DNA of 24,351 nucleotides from JBLHGU01 sp047615875 (GTDB lineage Bacteria > Pseudomonadota > Gammaproteobacteria > Arenicellales > CAJQKF01): NCBI GenBank assembly GCA_047615875.1, contig JBLHGU010000066.1:1-24351 (forward strand), written 5' to 3'. The notes below the pieces were generated by a model, which was given only the letters and a program-made list of their open reading frames with translations, was not told the DNA's origin and did not search any database. The position numbers were made by a program, and so were the translations under genes. Shown one piece after another: positions 7,434 through 15,587 of the stretch. How positions within the stretch are numbered: the stretch's first letter is position 1; the number at the start of each line of letters is the position of its first letter.

Positions 7434-8837
7434 ATGTCCTCCATTAGCGTTTTCGATCTTTTTAAAATTGGCATTGGACCATCCAGTTCTCACACAGTCG
7501 GGCCTATGGTGGCTGCCAGACAATTTGTCATTGCCCTGCAAGAATCCCGCCAATTGGAGAGTGTCCATGAAGTACTGTGCGAGCTGTTTGGATCGCTTGG
7601 TGCGACGGGGCGAGGACATGGTAGCGACAAGGCGATTATGTTGGGTTTAATGGGGCAACAACCCGCAACCACTGATACCTCATTGACCAATACCATTGTT
7701 CGGACGATTCGAGATCAGCAACAAATTGAATTAATGGGCCATCACCGAGTTGCTTTTATCGACCGAGTGCACCTGATTTTACATAAACGTAAGTCATTAC
7801 CCTATCACCCCAATGGCATGAAATTTACTGCCAAAGCTGATAACGGCGAAGTCCTAGTTGAACGCTATTTCTATTCTGTTGGCGGGGGTTTTATAGTAGA
7901 CGGGAAATCTGCAGCTGGAAATGACCCAATAGTTGAAGAGCAGATTGAAATACCCTATCCATTTAAAAATGCTGAAGCATTACTCGAGCAATGTGCCAAT
8001 AACGGCCTTAGCATGAGTCGATTAATGCTAGAGAATGAAAAGGCGCGAAGAACCGAGACGGAAATTCGTCGAGATTTATTGGAAATTTGGCAAATTATGG
8101 GCCAATGCGTCGACGCTGGCTGTAGAAACGAGGGCATATTGCCTGGCGGTCTTAAAGTAAAGCGACGTGCACCCGCTTTACATAAAAGCCTGAAAGCCCA
8201 ACATAAGAAAATTGATTCACCCCTTGGAATTATGGATTGGGTTAACTTATATGCGCTGGCCGTAAATGAAGAGAATGCTGCTGGAGGCAGAATTGTAACT
8301 GCACCGACAAATGGAGCCGCGGGCATCGTACCAGCTGTCATGCACTACTACTGGCATAAGTGCGGTGGTGCGGACGAGGATGGGGTGATCCGGTTTTTGT
8401 TAACCGCTGGCGCTATCGGCTCATTGTTCAAAATGAACGCATCTATCTCAGGTGCGGAGGTGGGTTGTCAGGGTGAAGTCGGTTCTGCTTGCTCCATGGC
8501 TGCTGCCGGTCTGACCGAAGTTCTAGGTGGTAGTCCGGCACAAGTTGAAAATGCCGCTGAAATTGGCATTGAACACAACCTGGGACTGACCTGTGACCCC
8601 ATTGGTGGTCTAGTCCAGATTCCCTGTATCGAACGTAATGCCATGGGGGCAATTAAGGCAATTAATGCAGCCCATTTGGCCTTGAGCGGTGATGGTAATC
8701 ACTTTGTGTCATTGGATAAAGCGATTAAAACTATGCGTGATACGGGCAGAGACATGAAAACAAAATATAAGGAAACATCCCGCGGCGGGCTTGCTATCAA
8801 TGTTCTGGAAGTACCAGTTAACGTGGTCGAGTGCTAG
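7434..8837 (+). CDS. sdaA: L-serine ammonia-lyase, Fe-S type, single chain
   Basis: This enzyme deaminates L-serine to pyruvate and ammonia with a [4Fe-4S] cluster. From ATG 7434 it is 467 residues, close to E. coli SdaA/SdaB. The N-terminal beta domain starts with SVFDLFKIGIGPSSSHT. The catalytic alpha domain carries Cys345 (VGCQGEVG), Cys387 (LTCDPIGG) and Cys398 (IPCIERNA). The last residue is Cys467. These four cysteines match the layout of the Legionella enzyme, in which the C-terminal cysteine caps the cluster in the resting state (tail-in-mouth activation). The frame stays open upstream to GTG 7284, but those 50 residues look like translated leader and are absent from the family. There is no Shine-Dalgarno sequence before ATG 7434. 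The gene stands alone on its strand. Confidence 0.95.
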   Translation: MSSISVFDLFKIGIGPSSSHTVGPMVAARQFVIALQESRQLESVHEVLCELFGSLGATGRGHGSDKAIMLGLMGQQPATTDTSLTNTIVRTIRDQQQIELMGHHRVAFIDRVHLILHKRKSLPYHPNGMKFTAKADNGEVLVERYFYSVGGGFIVDGKSAAGNDPIVEEQIEIPYPFKNAEALLEQCANNGLSMSRLMLENEKARRTETEIRRDLLEIWQIMGQCVDAGCRNEGILPGGLKVKRRAPALHKSLKAQHKKIDSPLGIMDWVNLYALAVNEENAAGGRIVTAPTNGAAGIVPAVMHYYWHKCGGADEDGVIRFLLTAGAIGSLFKMNASISGAEVGCQGEVGSACSMAAAGLTEVLGGSPAQVENAAEIGIEHNLGLTCDPIGGLVQIPCIERNAMGAIKAINAAHLALSGDGNHFVSLDKAIKTMRDTGRDMKTKYKETSRGGLAINVLEVPVNVVEC

Positions 8838-8881
8838 CCAGATATTTTCGGGGCAGCGCGGTAACTGTCAGCCTGTTGTAC

Positions 8882-9652
8882 TCAGGAACAATTGGCTAAC
8901 AGCCAGTCAATTGAACTTAAAATAAAAGCAGCATTATCCACTTCCTCAAATAATCCAGGTCCGGTACCTTCAACTTCTGGCTCTGCCAGAATCCCTGAGT
9001 CTGCACACACCATAACGCGCCCGCTAGCGCCGCCAGCATCCACCGTCTGGCAAAAGTTATAGCTACCTGAAGCAAATTTCTGCGGTCCAGTGTCCTGCAT
9101 ACCCGGGGGTAGTTTTACAACCGCTTTACCAGCACTGAGTCGCGGATCGATACCGCAGCAGGTATTGGTTGCTAATAGTTGAATTGCTTGCAACCCAGCC
9201 GGGTCGGTTATCCATTGTGCGTCTTCATTAACTGGCAAGTACGTCAAAATGTCTTCAGGCAAGGTTCGAAAACAAGCAGACACCAAATGCACTCCGAACC
9301 TCCGAGCAAGACGGCCATCCTGTACGGTGTAATCGCCAAACTCGGGGCGATCCACAACGGAACCGTGGTTTGTCATTAATAAAAGATTCCCGCCGTTAGC
9401 GACAAACTTTTCAATCTCATCCAACTCGTTCTCAGTAAAAGGAAATCTTTCACTACGAGTTAAGACTAGCAGCAGGTCGGCATTTTTCAAGCCGCTATTA
9501 CAGTCCAATTCAGCAACCATTGCCAAACTACGATTTTCTTTATGCACTGAATTCAAGAAACCGTCCAGCCGTTTACGGGGCATACATCTTTGCATATGGC
9601 CCATATGCTGAATCGCTTGAATACTTTTATTATCTATCACTATTCGAGGCAT
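8882..9652 (-). CDS. Class I GATase-like / DUF4350-like protein of unknown function
   Basis: This 256-residue protein has the Rossmann-like core of GATase-1-like proteins (DUF4350, GldG and IFT52 relatives). After the first strands comes ADLLLVLTRSERFPFTENEL (58-77), followed by IEKFVANGGNLLLMTNHGS, the typical strand-turn that detects a possible active-site nucleophile. No Cys nucleophile elbow is evident, so it may be a binding module, not an enzyme. A second strand set (SGRVMVCADSGIL) and a C-terminal helix close the domain. There is no signal peptide. ATG 9652 follows a good ribosome site (GAGAGG, about 6 bases). It lies 32 bases after the TPR-sulfotransferase gene on the same strand and is probably co-transcribed with it. 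The exact family is uncertain. Confidence 0.7.
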   Translation of the reverse strand: MPRIVIDNKSIQAIQHMGHMQRCMPRKRLDGFLNSVHKENRSLAMVAELDCNSGLKNADLLLVLTRSERFPFTENELDEIEKFVANGGNLLLMTNHGSVVDRPEFGDYTVQDGRLARRFGVHLVSACFRTLPEDILTYLPVNEDAQWITDPAGLQAIQLLATNTCCGIDPRLSAGKAVVKLPPGMQDTGPQKFASGSYNFCQTVDAGGASGRVMVCADSGILAEPEVEGTGPGLFEEVDNAAFILSSIDWLLANCS

Positions 9653-9684
9653 TTTCGACCTCTCTCTCCCGGTCTGTCAGAAAG

Positions 9685-11682
9685 TTATTCTGCGTTGATT
9701 TTATACTTGTCCAGCACTCGTTTCAGGGGCTCTAAATAGCGAACATAACGCTTCCACTTAAGAGCAGATGTTGCATAAATAGGCTGCCTGGCCTGCCAAA
9801 CACTGGCGGTACTAATAATCTGACTAGCAGAATTCGTCGTATCGTCAATAGTTTGGTCCGCCAGACCTGTGAACTGATACATTTTCCTGGTCCAGTAGTC
9901 TGGCTGATCCACCATGGACTCATAGTTCAAAGAAAGTATTCTATCTGGAAACTGTTGATTCCAAAAGGTCATCAGTTGATGATAGGCGGCATAGTATTCA
10001 CCTATGGATTCAAGATCAGTGGAATAACTCACTCCGGCCGGAAAATATTGACGGTATGTAGAAAGACCAATATCCATTGGGTGTCGGGTGCAATGAATGA
10101 TGCGACACTCAGGGAAAAGCTTGAGAAGCAGTCCAACATACTGAAAGTTAAGCGGTAGTTTATCTATAACCACTCGGCAGCCGTTACCTATGTCCGATAA
10201 CCGTTGCAAAATTCGTAGACGCCAGGCCATAAGGTCTTCATTAGAATAGTCGTCCAGGCATTCAGGAAAGCCATGAACGCCTGGCGCTTCTAGCTCCTGA
10301 ACCATATGTTCAATAAGCCATAATTCCCCTGCAGCGTGGGCCTGTTGATGTGTAGCCAATCGTTGTTCTGCCAGGGTAGTACCGGAGCGTGGCATGCCGA
10401 TAATAAATACCGGCACTAGCTCGCTCTCGCTTACTTTTAATACTACAGATGGCTTTGAGAAGTACGTCTGTATAGCATCAAGGCGACCACGGTTTGCAAC
10501 AGCACTATATGTAATTGATCGTGCTGCAATTTGATTAGCGGTCTGCATTGATAAGAATGCTTCATCATACTCACTGAGATCATCCTGCATTTTCGCTAAC
10601 GCAAAATGTATATGCATGGCGTCAACTGACGATAGATCATTCTGGCGAATGGCCTGTTGCATTGCCTGACAATCAGATAGGCAATCCTTCGCAGTGTATT
10701 TTCGAATTAAACCAAGATTTCGCCACGCCTCGCCATAGTTCGCTCTGATTTGCAGAGCCTGGCGATAATAATTCTCCGCCTTTGGAAATTCCCCTCGGGT
10801 GCTGTAAAGGTGCCCCAAATTATTTAGTAAGCCAGCATTAGTGGCATCGGATTTTATTAACTGGTTGAATATTTCAATGGCCTCATCACTGCGACCCTCA
10901 TTATTGAGAAACAATGCAAGATCATTTTTCAACGCAAAACTATCTGCAGACAACTTTAGTGCTTCACGAAAATGCCGTTCAGCTGACTGCGGCGCACTGG
11001 TTCTTTCGTATAGTCTGGCCAATGTACCGTGAATGCCAGCATGGGAAGGATGCTGTTTAATATTACTGACCAATAACTGCCGAGCTCGGAATGTCTCGCC
11101 ATTTTGATCCAGAGCAATCGCGTAGTTATTATTCAAATCGCCATGGCTGTTGTCCGCTTCTAGAGCAACTTCCAGGCATTCTATGGCTTTAGCAGGCTGT
11201 CCGGCCTGTAACCACAAAGCGCCACAATCTGTGGCTAGAGAAGCGTTAGCAGGGGAAAGAATCAATGATTGTTGTAACAACTGCGCTGCATTATCTAGAT
11301 GCCCCTGGTTTTTAAGCTGATCCGCAACGTGTCGTACTATTGGCAAATCATTTGGCTGGCTCTTGATGTAGGACATCCATAGCTGAGTCGCCTCAGCTTG
11401 CCGACCTGCCCGCTCAAGGGTTATCGCAAGAGTCTTCTGAATCTCAAAGTCTATTGGTTTGACCGTTAAAAGCTTCTGCAAATGTGGAATAGCCGCTTCG
11501 TGTTGACCCAGATTGGTCAGCACAATTGCCAGATTTTTGCGTTCTTTCTTAAGCTCTGGCGCAAGTTTCAGCAGCAATTCCATTACCGGCGCAGCTTCTG
11601 CATAAGCTTTCTGTTGCAATAGCTCTACTGCACGACTACGTAGTCGTGTAATTTTAGTCGAAGCAATTTTTCGGTTGGACAT
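9685..11682 (-). CDS. TPR-repeat sulfotransferase
   Basis: The 665-residue product joins an N-terminal array of tetratricopeptide repeats (about 15-330, with alternating pairs such as NNLGHLYSTRGEFPKAENYY) to a C-terminal PAPS-dependent sulfotransferase. The 5'-phosphosulfate loop is MPRSGTT (430-436) and the 3'-phosphate site is CTRHPMDIGLSTYRQYF (531-547). Such proteins move a sulfuryl group from PAPS to an acceptor; the TPR part usually binds a protein or polymer partner. Proteins of this design are common in marine bacteria and may sulfate surface polysaccharide or protein. No signal peptide or membrane helix is visible, so the sulfation happens in the cytoplasm or on the inner face. ATG 11682 has no Shine-Dalgarno sequence. 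The acceptor is unknown. Confidence 0.9.
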   Translation of the reverse strand: MSNRKIASTKITRLRSRAVELLQQKAYAEAAPVMELLLKLAPELKKERKNLAIVLTNLGQHEAAIPHLQKLLTVKPIDFEIQKTLAITLERAGRQAEATQLWMSYIKSQPNDLPIVRHVADQLKNQGHLDNAAQLLQQSLILSPANASLATDCGALWLQAGQPAKAIECLEVALEADNSHGDLNNNYAIALDQNGETFRARQLLVSNIKQHPSHAGIHGTLARLYERTSAPQSAERHFREALKLSADSFALKNDLALFLNNEGRSDEAIEIFNQLIKSDATNAGLLNNLGHLYSTRGEFPKAENYYRQALQIRANYGEAWRNLGLIRKYTAKDCLSDCQAMQQAIRQNDLSSVDAMHIHFALAKMQDDLSEYDEAFLSMQTANQIAARSITYSAVANRGRLDAIQTYFSKPSVVLKVSESELVPVFIIGMPRSGTTLAEQRLATHQQAHAAGELWLIEHMVQELEAPGVHGFPECLDDYSNEDLMAWRLRILQRLSDIGNGCRVVIDKLPLNFQYVGLLLKLFPECRIIHCTRHPMDIGLSTYRQYFPAGVSYSTDLESIGEYYAAYHQLMTFWNQQFPDRILSLNYESMVDQPDYWTRKMYQFTGLADQTIDDTTNSASQIISTASVWQARQPIYATSALKWKRYVRYLEPLKRVLDKYKINAE

Positions 11683-11829
11683 AACGTAATTGTAACCATC
11701 TCGGTCAATTTATGCCTTACCGATAAAAAATCAATTCACGCAGGCTTAACAGCGTCTAATTACTATGGCGATTCAATTTTTGATCAGCGATAATACAGGG
11801 CTCTCTTTATCACACAGCACCCCTTTATC

Positions 11830-12951
11830 ATGAATTTAAACCGAGTCGGATTTGTTGGCTGGCGCGGAATGGTTGGTTCCGTCTTAATGCAACGTATGAT
11901 CGATGAAAATGATTTCGATCTCATTGACGCGCCAATTTTCTTTACTACCTCCCAGTCCGGTCAAGCTGGACCGGATATCGGCCGCGATACTCCTCTGCTT
12001 ATCGATGCCACAAACATTGACGAGCTGCTAACCCTCGATGCGATTGTGACCTGTCAGGGCGGCGATTACACCAGTGCAGTGCACCGTGAATTGCGCAGCA
12101 AGGGTTGGCAGGGTTATTGGATTGATGCCGCGTCCACCCTGCGCATGGCAGACAGTGCGACCATTATTCTCGACCCGGTGAATCGCGATGTCATAAATCA
12201 GGGCCTTGCTGCGGGACAAAAAGATTTTATTGGCGGTAATTGCACCGTTAGCCTGATGATGATGGCTCTTGGTGGCTTGTTAAAAACTGGCAAAGTTGAA
12301 TGGATTACCGCAATGACCTATCAGGCCATTTCCGGTGGTGGTGCGCAACAGATGCGAGAAATGCTGGCGCAAATGGGCCATCTAAATGCTTCAGTCGCTG
12401 ATCTGTTAGCCAATCCAAGGTCTTCAATTCTCGATATAGACCGTGCTGCTATGGCGGCCATGCGATCGAGCGAAATACCTACCTCGGAAATTGGCTATCC
12501 GCTGGCAGGCAATCTGTTGCCATGGATTGATAAGGATCTCGACAATGGCAGCAGTCGGGAAGAATGGAAAGGGTCGGCCGAAACCAACAAGATCCTCGGT
12601 CTTACTAATTCCCCGATTCCCATCGAAAGCATTTGCGTACGCATCGGCACTATGCGCTGTCACAGTCAAGCCTTTACCATCAAACTGAAGGAAAACATCC
12701 CTCAGGATGAAGTAGATGAGCTGCTGGCAAATGATAACGACTGGGTTAAATTGATTCCCAATGAACGCAATGCATCGCTTGATCATCTAACGCCAGCCAG
12801 AGTAACCGGCACGCTCGACATCCCAATTGGTCGCGTGCGCAAGTTGCATATGGGTGATGAATATCTGTCGGCGTTCACCGTTGGCGATCAGTTATTGTGG
12901 GGCGCTGCAGAACCACTGCGACGAATGCTGCGGATTCTTGCTGAGTCTTAA
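11830..12951 (+). CDS. asd: Aspartate-semialdehyde dehydrogenase
   Basis: Asd reduces 4-aspartyl phosphate to aspartate semialdehyde with NADPH, the branch point for lysine, diaminopimelate, threonine and methionine. It has 373 residues; the E. coli enzyme has 367. The nucleotide loop is GFVGWRGMVGS (7-17). The nucleophile is Cys138 in GGNCTVSLMMMALGGL. The block RCHSQAFTIKLKE carries the catalytic His. The C-terminal end FTVGDQLLWGAAEPLRRML is almost that of the E. coli enzyme. It is clearly of the Gram-negative type. It lies divergent from the sulfotransferase gene across 147 bases and has no operon partner. No Shine-Dalgarno sequence precedes ATG 11830 (CCCTTTATC). Confidence 0.97.
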   Translation: MNLNRVGFVGWRGMVGSVLMQRMIDENDFDLIDAPIFFTTSQSGQAGPDIGRDTPLLIDATNIDELLTLDAIVTCQGGDYTSAVHRELRSKGWQGYWIDAASTLRMADSATIILDPVNRDVINQGLAAGQKDFIGGNCTVSLMMMALGGLLKTGKVEWITAMTYQAISGGGAQQMREMLAQMGHLNASVADLLANPRSSILDIDRAAMAAMRSSEIPTSEIGYPLAGNLLPWIDKDLDNGSSREEWKGSAETNKILGLTNSPIPIESICVRIGTMRCHSQAFTIKLKENIPQDEVDELLANDNDWVKLIPNERNASLDHLTPARVTGTLDIPIGRVRKLHMGDEYLSAFTVGDQLLWGAAEPLRRMLRILAES

Positions 12952-12971
12952 AAGACTTTTTATATCGAACT

Positions 12972-13013
12972 GAAAAAGTTCCTGGATGTCTGATAGTTCG
13001 AGCCGGCATCCAG
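12972..13013 (-). terminator. Probable intrinsic terminator of the exporter gene
   Basis: Read on the minus strand, CTGGATG (13013-13007) pairs with CATCCAG (12988-12982) around an 18-base loop, followed by GAACTTTTTC. It starts 5 bases after the stop of the minus-strand exporter gene, in the 66-base gap with convergent asd. The stem is only 7 bp and the loop is long, so the call is moderate. Confidence 0.45.
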
Positions 13014-13017
13014 CAGC

Positions 13018-13935
13018 CTATAACAAGATCAGGGCACTCCCACCAACACACACCATAGCTCCAGTCCAGGCAATCGCTCCGGGCATTTGACGGGTTACCA
13101 GCCAAAGTAAAGGCAACATCAGTACCGGTGCCGTAGAAGACAAGGTTGCGGCAATACCCGCATTACCGCCGGCATAGGCATACATCAACAGACTCATGGC
13201 CAGGGCGAGGCCGATTATTCCTGTTGCCACCGTTCGAAGCAGCACTGCGCCATTGAGCGGATTACGAGCTTTTTGTGCCTTAAGCGGAAACAGTAGTGTT
13301 ATGTACAGTGCCAGCACTGAAACACCAACCCTGACAGCGGTAATTGCCACCGGATCTGCGCCATTACTGAGTGCAGGTTTTGTCATCAATGCACCGACAG
13401 CCTGGCAAAATGCAGCAAACAGGCCAAGACCAATGCCCACCAGAAGCAGTCCCTGCACCTTCTCAAGCTGATGTGCGCCTGTCTGTGCTCTGCCATATAG
13501 AATTGCCAGCGCTACTCCACAAACGACCGCGAGACACCCTGCCATCTCCATACCTGTAAGAGTATCACCAAACCAGAACCAGCTGATAAGCACTGTCATC
13601 GGTGCATTGGTGGCAAATAGTACACCGGTGCGTCGTGGCCCCAGGCGCGCCATAACAGTAAACAGCGCAGTATCACCCAAATAAATACCAATAAGGCCAG
13701 AGGCAATGATCATCGGCCATTGATCACCCGGGATGGTAGCAAAGCCGGCAGTGGGTAAAACCCAGAACAACATAAGAACAAAAACAATGCTCATCCGGAT
13801 ACGCGTGAAAGCAATGGCTCCAAGATGACGCGCCGCCGGTGTGGAAATAATTCCAGTTACAGTCCAGCATAACGCTGCGCCCAGAGCGGCCAGTTCAAAT
13901 GGAATATGTGTCAAGCTAATATTGCGATGTAACAA
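13018..13935 (-). CDS. EamA/DMT-superfamily transporter (drug/metabolite exporter)
   Basis: The product is 305 residues and almost entirely hydrophobic. It reads as ten membrane helices in two related halves, the usual EamA/RhaT layout. The first half begins with PFELAALGAALCWTVTGIIS, and the second half repeats the design from about residue 155. These inner-membrane proteins export amino acids, metabolites or drugs; the substrate cannot be read. No ATG lies near the N-terminus. I use TTG 13935, which has AAGG 4 bases upstream; a second TTG seven codons later is possible. It lies 82 bases after pdxH on the same strand and may be transcribed with it. Confidence 0.88.
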   Translation of the reverse strand: MLHRNISLTHIPFELAALGAALCWTVTGIISTPAARHLGAIAFTRIRMSIVFVLMLFWVLPTAGFATIPGDQWPMIIASGLIGIYLGDTALFTVMARLGPRRTGVLFATNAPMTVLISWFWFGDTLTGMEMAGCLAVVCGVALAILYGRAQTGAHQLEKVQGLLLVGIGLGLFAAFCQAVGALMTKPALSNGADPVAITAVRVGVSVLALYITLLFPLKAQKARNPLNGAVLLRTVATGIIGLALAMSLLMYAYAGGNAGIAATLSSTAPVLMLPLLWLVTRQMPGAIAWTGAMVCVGGSALILL

Positions 13936-14017
13936 ATAACCTTAGGAGGATTAGCTGGTTCAATATTTATATCTAACCACTATATCGCCTGGCTTCGACC
14001 TATCTGTCGGAGTTACT

Positions 14018-14656
14018 CTATGGATTTAATCGGGTAACTATCCAGTTGCCATCAACGTCCCTTGAGTACTCAAATCGGTCGTGTAAACGGCTTTTACGGC
14101 TTTGCCAAAACTCTAACGTCAGTGGTGTTATGCGATACCCACCCCAGAAATCTGGCAAAGGAATCTCGCCTTCTTTAAAACGCTGCTTTATCTTTACCAG
14201 ACTCTGTTCCAAAATTCCTCGCGAGCTTACCGGAGAACTTTGATTTGATGCCCACGCGCCTAGCTGACTACCCCGCGGGCGGGATAAGAAATAACTTAAT
14301 GATTCCCTAGCACTAACCCGAGCCACACGGCCTTTGACATTAACCTGTCGACCCATGGTAATCCATGGAAAGAGAATTGCAGCCTGGGGGTTTTCATCAA
14401 GCTGCTGCGCCTTGCGACTGCCATAGTTGGTGAAAAAAACAAAACCATCTTCATCAAAAGATTTCAGCAACACAGTGCGAACCGTAGGAAAACCACTGGC
14501 CGAAGCGGTCGCCAGACTCATCGCATTGGGTGCTTCGATACCATCTTCACCCGCTTCTTGAAACCATTTTTCGAATTGTTCAAATGGATTTGTCTGTAAA
14601 TCCGCTTCGTCTAATCCGTCACGGCTAAAATCCGCTCGTAAATCACTAATCTTCAT
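14018..14656 (-). CDS. pdxH: Pyridoxamine/pyridoxine 5'-phosphate oxidase
   Basis: PdxH uses FMN and O2 to turn pyridoxine or pyridoxamine 5'-phosphate into pyridoxal 5'-phosphate in the last step and in salvage. From ATG 14656 it is 212 residues; E. coli PdxH is 218. The family blocks are all present: TVLLKSFDEDGFVFFTN, SRKAQQLDENPQAAILFPW, the RPRGSQLGAWAS block, the PLPDFWGGYRITP block, and the C-terminal FWQ, RLHDRFEY and WIVTRLNP blocks. I prefer ATG 14656 (MKISDLRADF) to the GTG seven codons earlier, because it aligns with the start of the family domain. It supplies PLP for enzymes such as the desulfhydrase-family protein elsewhere in this window, but no specific link is implied. Confidence 0.96.
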   Translation of the reverse strand: MKISDLRADFSRDGLDEADLQTNPFEQFEKWFQEAGEDGIEAPNAMSLATASASGFPTVRTVLLKSFDEDGFVFFTNYGSRKAQQLDENPQAAILFPWITMGRQVNVKGRVARVSARESLSYFLSRPRGSQLGAWASNQSSPVSSRGILEQSLVKIKQRFKEGEIPLPDFWGGYRITPLTLEFWQSRKSRLHDRFEYSRDVDGNWIVTRLNP

Positions 14657-14798
14657 TTTATTGTCTCTGACAGGCACTTTCGATGACGCATCTCAACAGA
14701 GAATAACGTTTCAGCATCTAAACATACCCCATTTTAACGCCAAATATAGCTACAATACGCCGCCATTATTACTCTAGTCTGATCTACGACACCCACTT

Positions 14799-15587
14799 AT
14801 GCCAGGCACCCGTTCGCTGTTAACAGACAGCATTATCGAAACCGCTGGATTGTTAGCGGAGACCGCCCGTACGTCTACTATGAAATGGTTTAGACAACCC
14901 GTCGAGGTACAGCGCAAAGAAGATGCCACACCGGTAACCCAGGTCGACCGGGAAACAGAACAAAGCCTAATAGATATCATTCAATCTCGACACTTCGGTC
15001 ATGAGATTATCGGCGAGGAACTGGGAACCATCGCGGGCAGCGAACCCTGGAGCTGGATTATAGACCCCATTGATGGCACCAAGAGTTTCCTCTGCGGCAA
15101 ACCTACTTTCGGCAGTTTGATTGCACTGACCCATGCCGGAAGGCCGGTGTTGGGGATTATTGAAATGCCAGCTCTGGAAGAACGCTGGACCGGAATTGCC
15201 GGATTACCTGCGATACACAATGGCAAGCCCTGCAAGGCTTCAAAACGAACCGCATTGGATGATGCGGTCCTACTAGCAACCACACCAGATATGTTCAGTG
15301 AGGCAGACTGGCAAACCTTTAGCAAGGTTAGTACGGCTTGTCGTTTTCGCAATTTTGGCACTGACTGTTATGGTTATGGACTACTGGCATCGGGTTACGT
15401 TGATGTCGTCATGGAGGCCAGTCTGAGTCCTTACGACTATATGGCGCTAATTCCGGTTGTTGAAGGCGCCGGCGGCATCATCAGTGATTGGCAAGGTAAC
15501 AAAGTTGACCTTAACTCAGGCCATCAAGTTCTCGCCTGCGCCAATAAGCAACTTCACACCAGTGTGCTGGAGATCATTAATTCGTGA
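14799..15587 (+). CDS. hisN: Inositol monophosphatase-family phosphatase, HisN-like
   Basis: This is a 262-residue Mg2+-dependent phosphatase of the IMPase superfamily. The metal site is complete: IIGEELG (Glu73/Glu74), IIDPIDGTKSF (Asp89, Asp92) and PYDYMALIPVVEGAGGI (Asp213). The string DGTKSFLCGKPTFGSLIAL is characteristic of the histidinol-phosphate phosphatase (HisN) branch, not of CysQ, which reads DGTKEF. HisN removes phosphate from histidinol phosphate in histidine synthesis. However, no his gene is near, and its TGA stop overlaps the GTG start of a sulfotransferase by 4 bases. A PAP phosphatase role, clearing the by-product of sulfation, is therefore a reasonable alternative. The sequence favours HisN; the context favours a sulfation link. 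It starts at ATG 14799 without a Shine-Dalgarno sequence. Confidence 0.82.
   Translation: MPGTRSLLTDSIIETAGLLAETARTSTMKWFRQPVEVQRKEDATPVTQVDRETEQSLIDIIQSRHFGHEIIGEELGTIAGSEPWSWIIDPIDGTKSFLCGKPTFGSLIALTHAGRPVLGIIEMPALEERWTGIAGLPAIHNGKPCKASKRTALDDAVLLATTPDMFSEADWQTFSKVSTACRFRNFGTDCYGYGLLASGYVDVVMEASLSPYDYMALIPVVEGAGGIISDWQGNKVDLNSGHQVLACANKQLHTSVLEIINS

Noticed and set aside
14657..14677. GTG start seven codons upstream for pdxH
   Set aside because: ATG 14656 aligns better with the family start; the difference is small and cannot be settled by eye.
14799..15587. Naming the IMPase-family gene cysQ because of the sulfotransferase next to it
   Set aside because: The DGTKSFLCGKPTFG motif is of the HisN type, not DGTKEF as in CysQ; the PAP role is kept only as a hypothesis.
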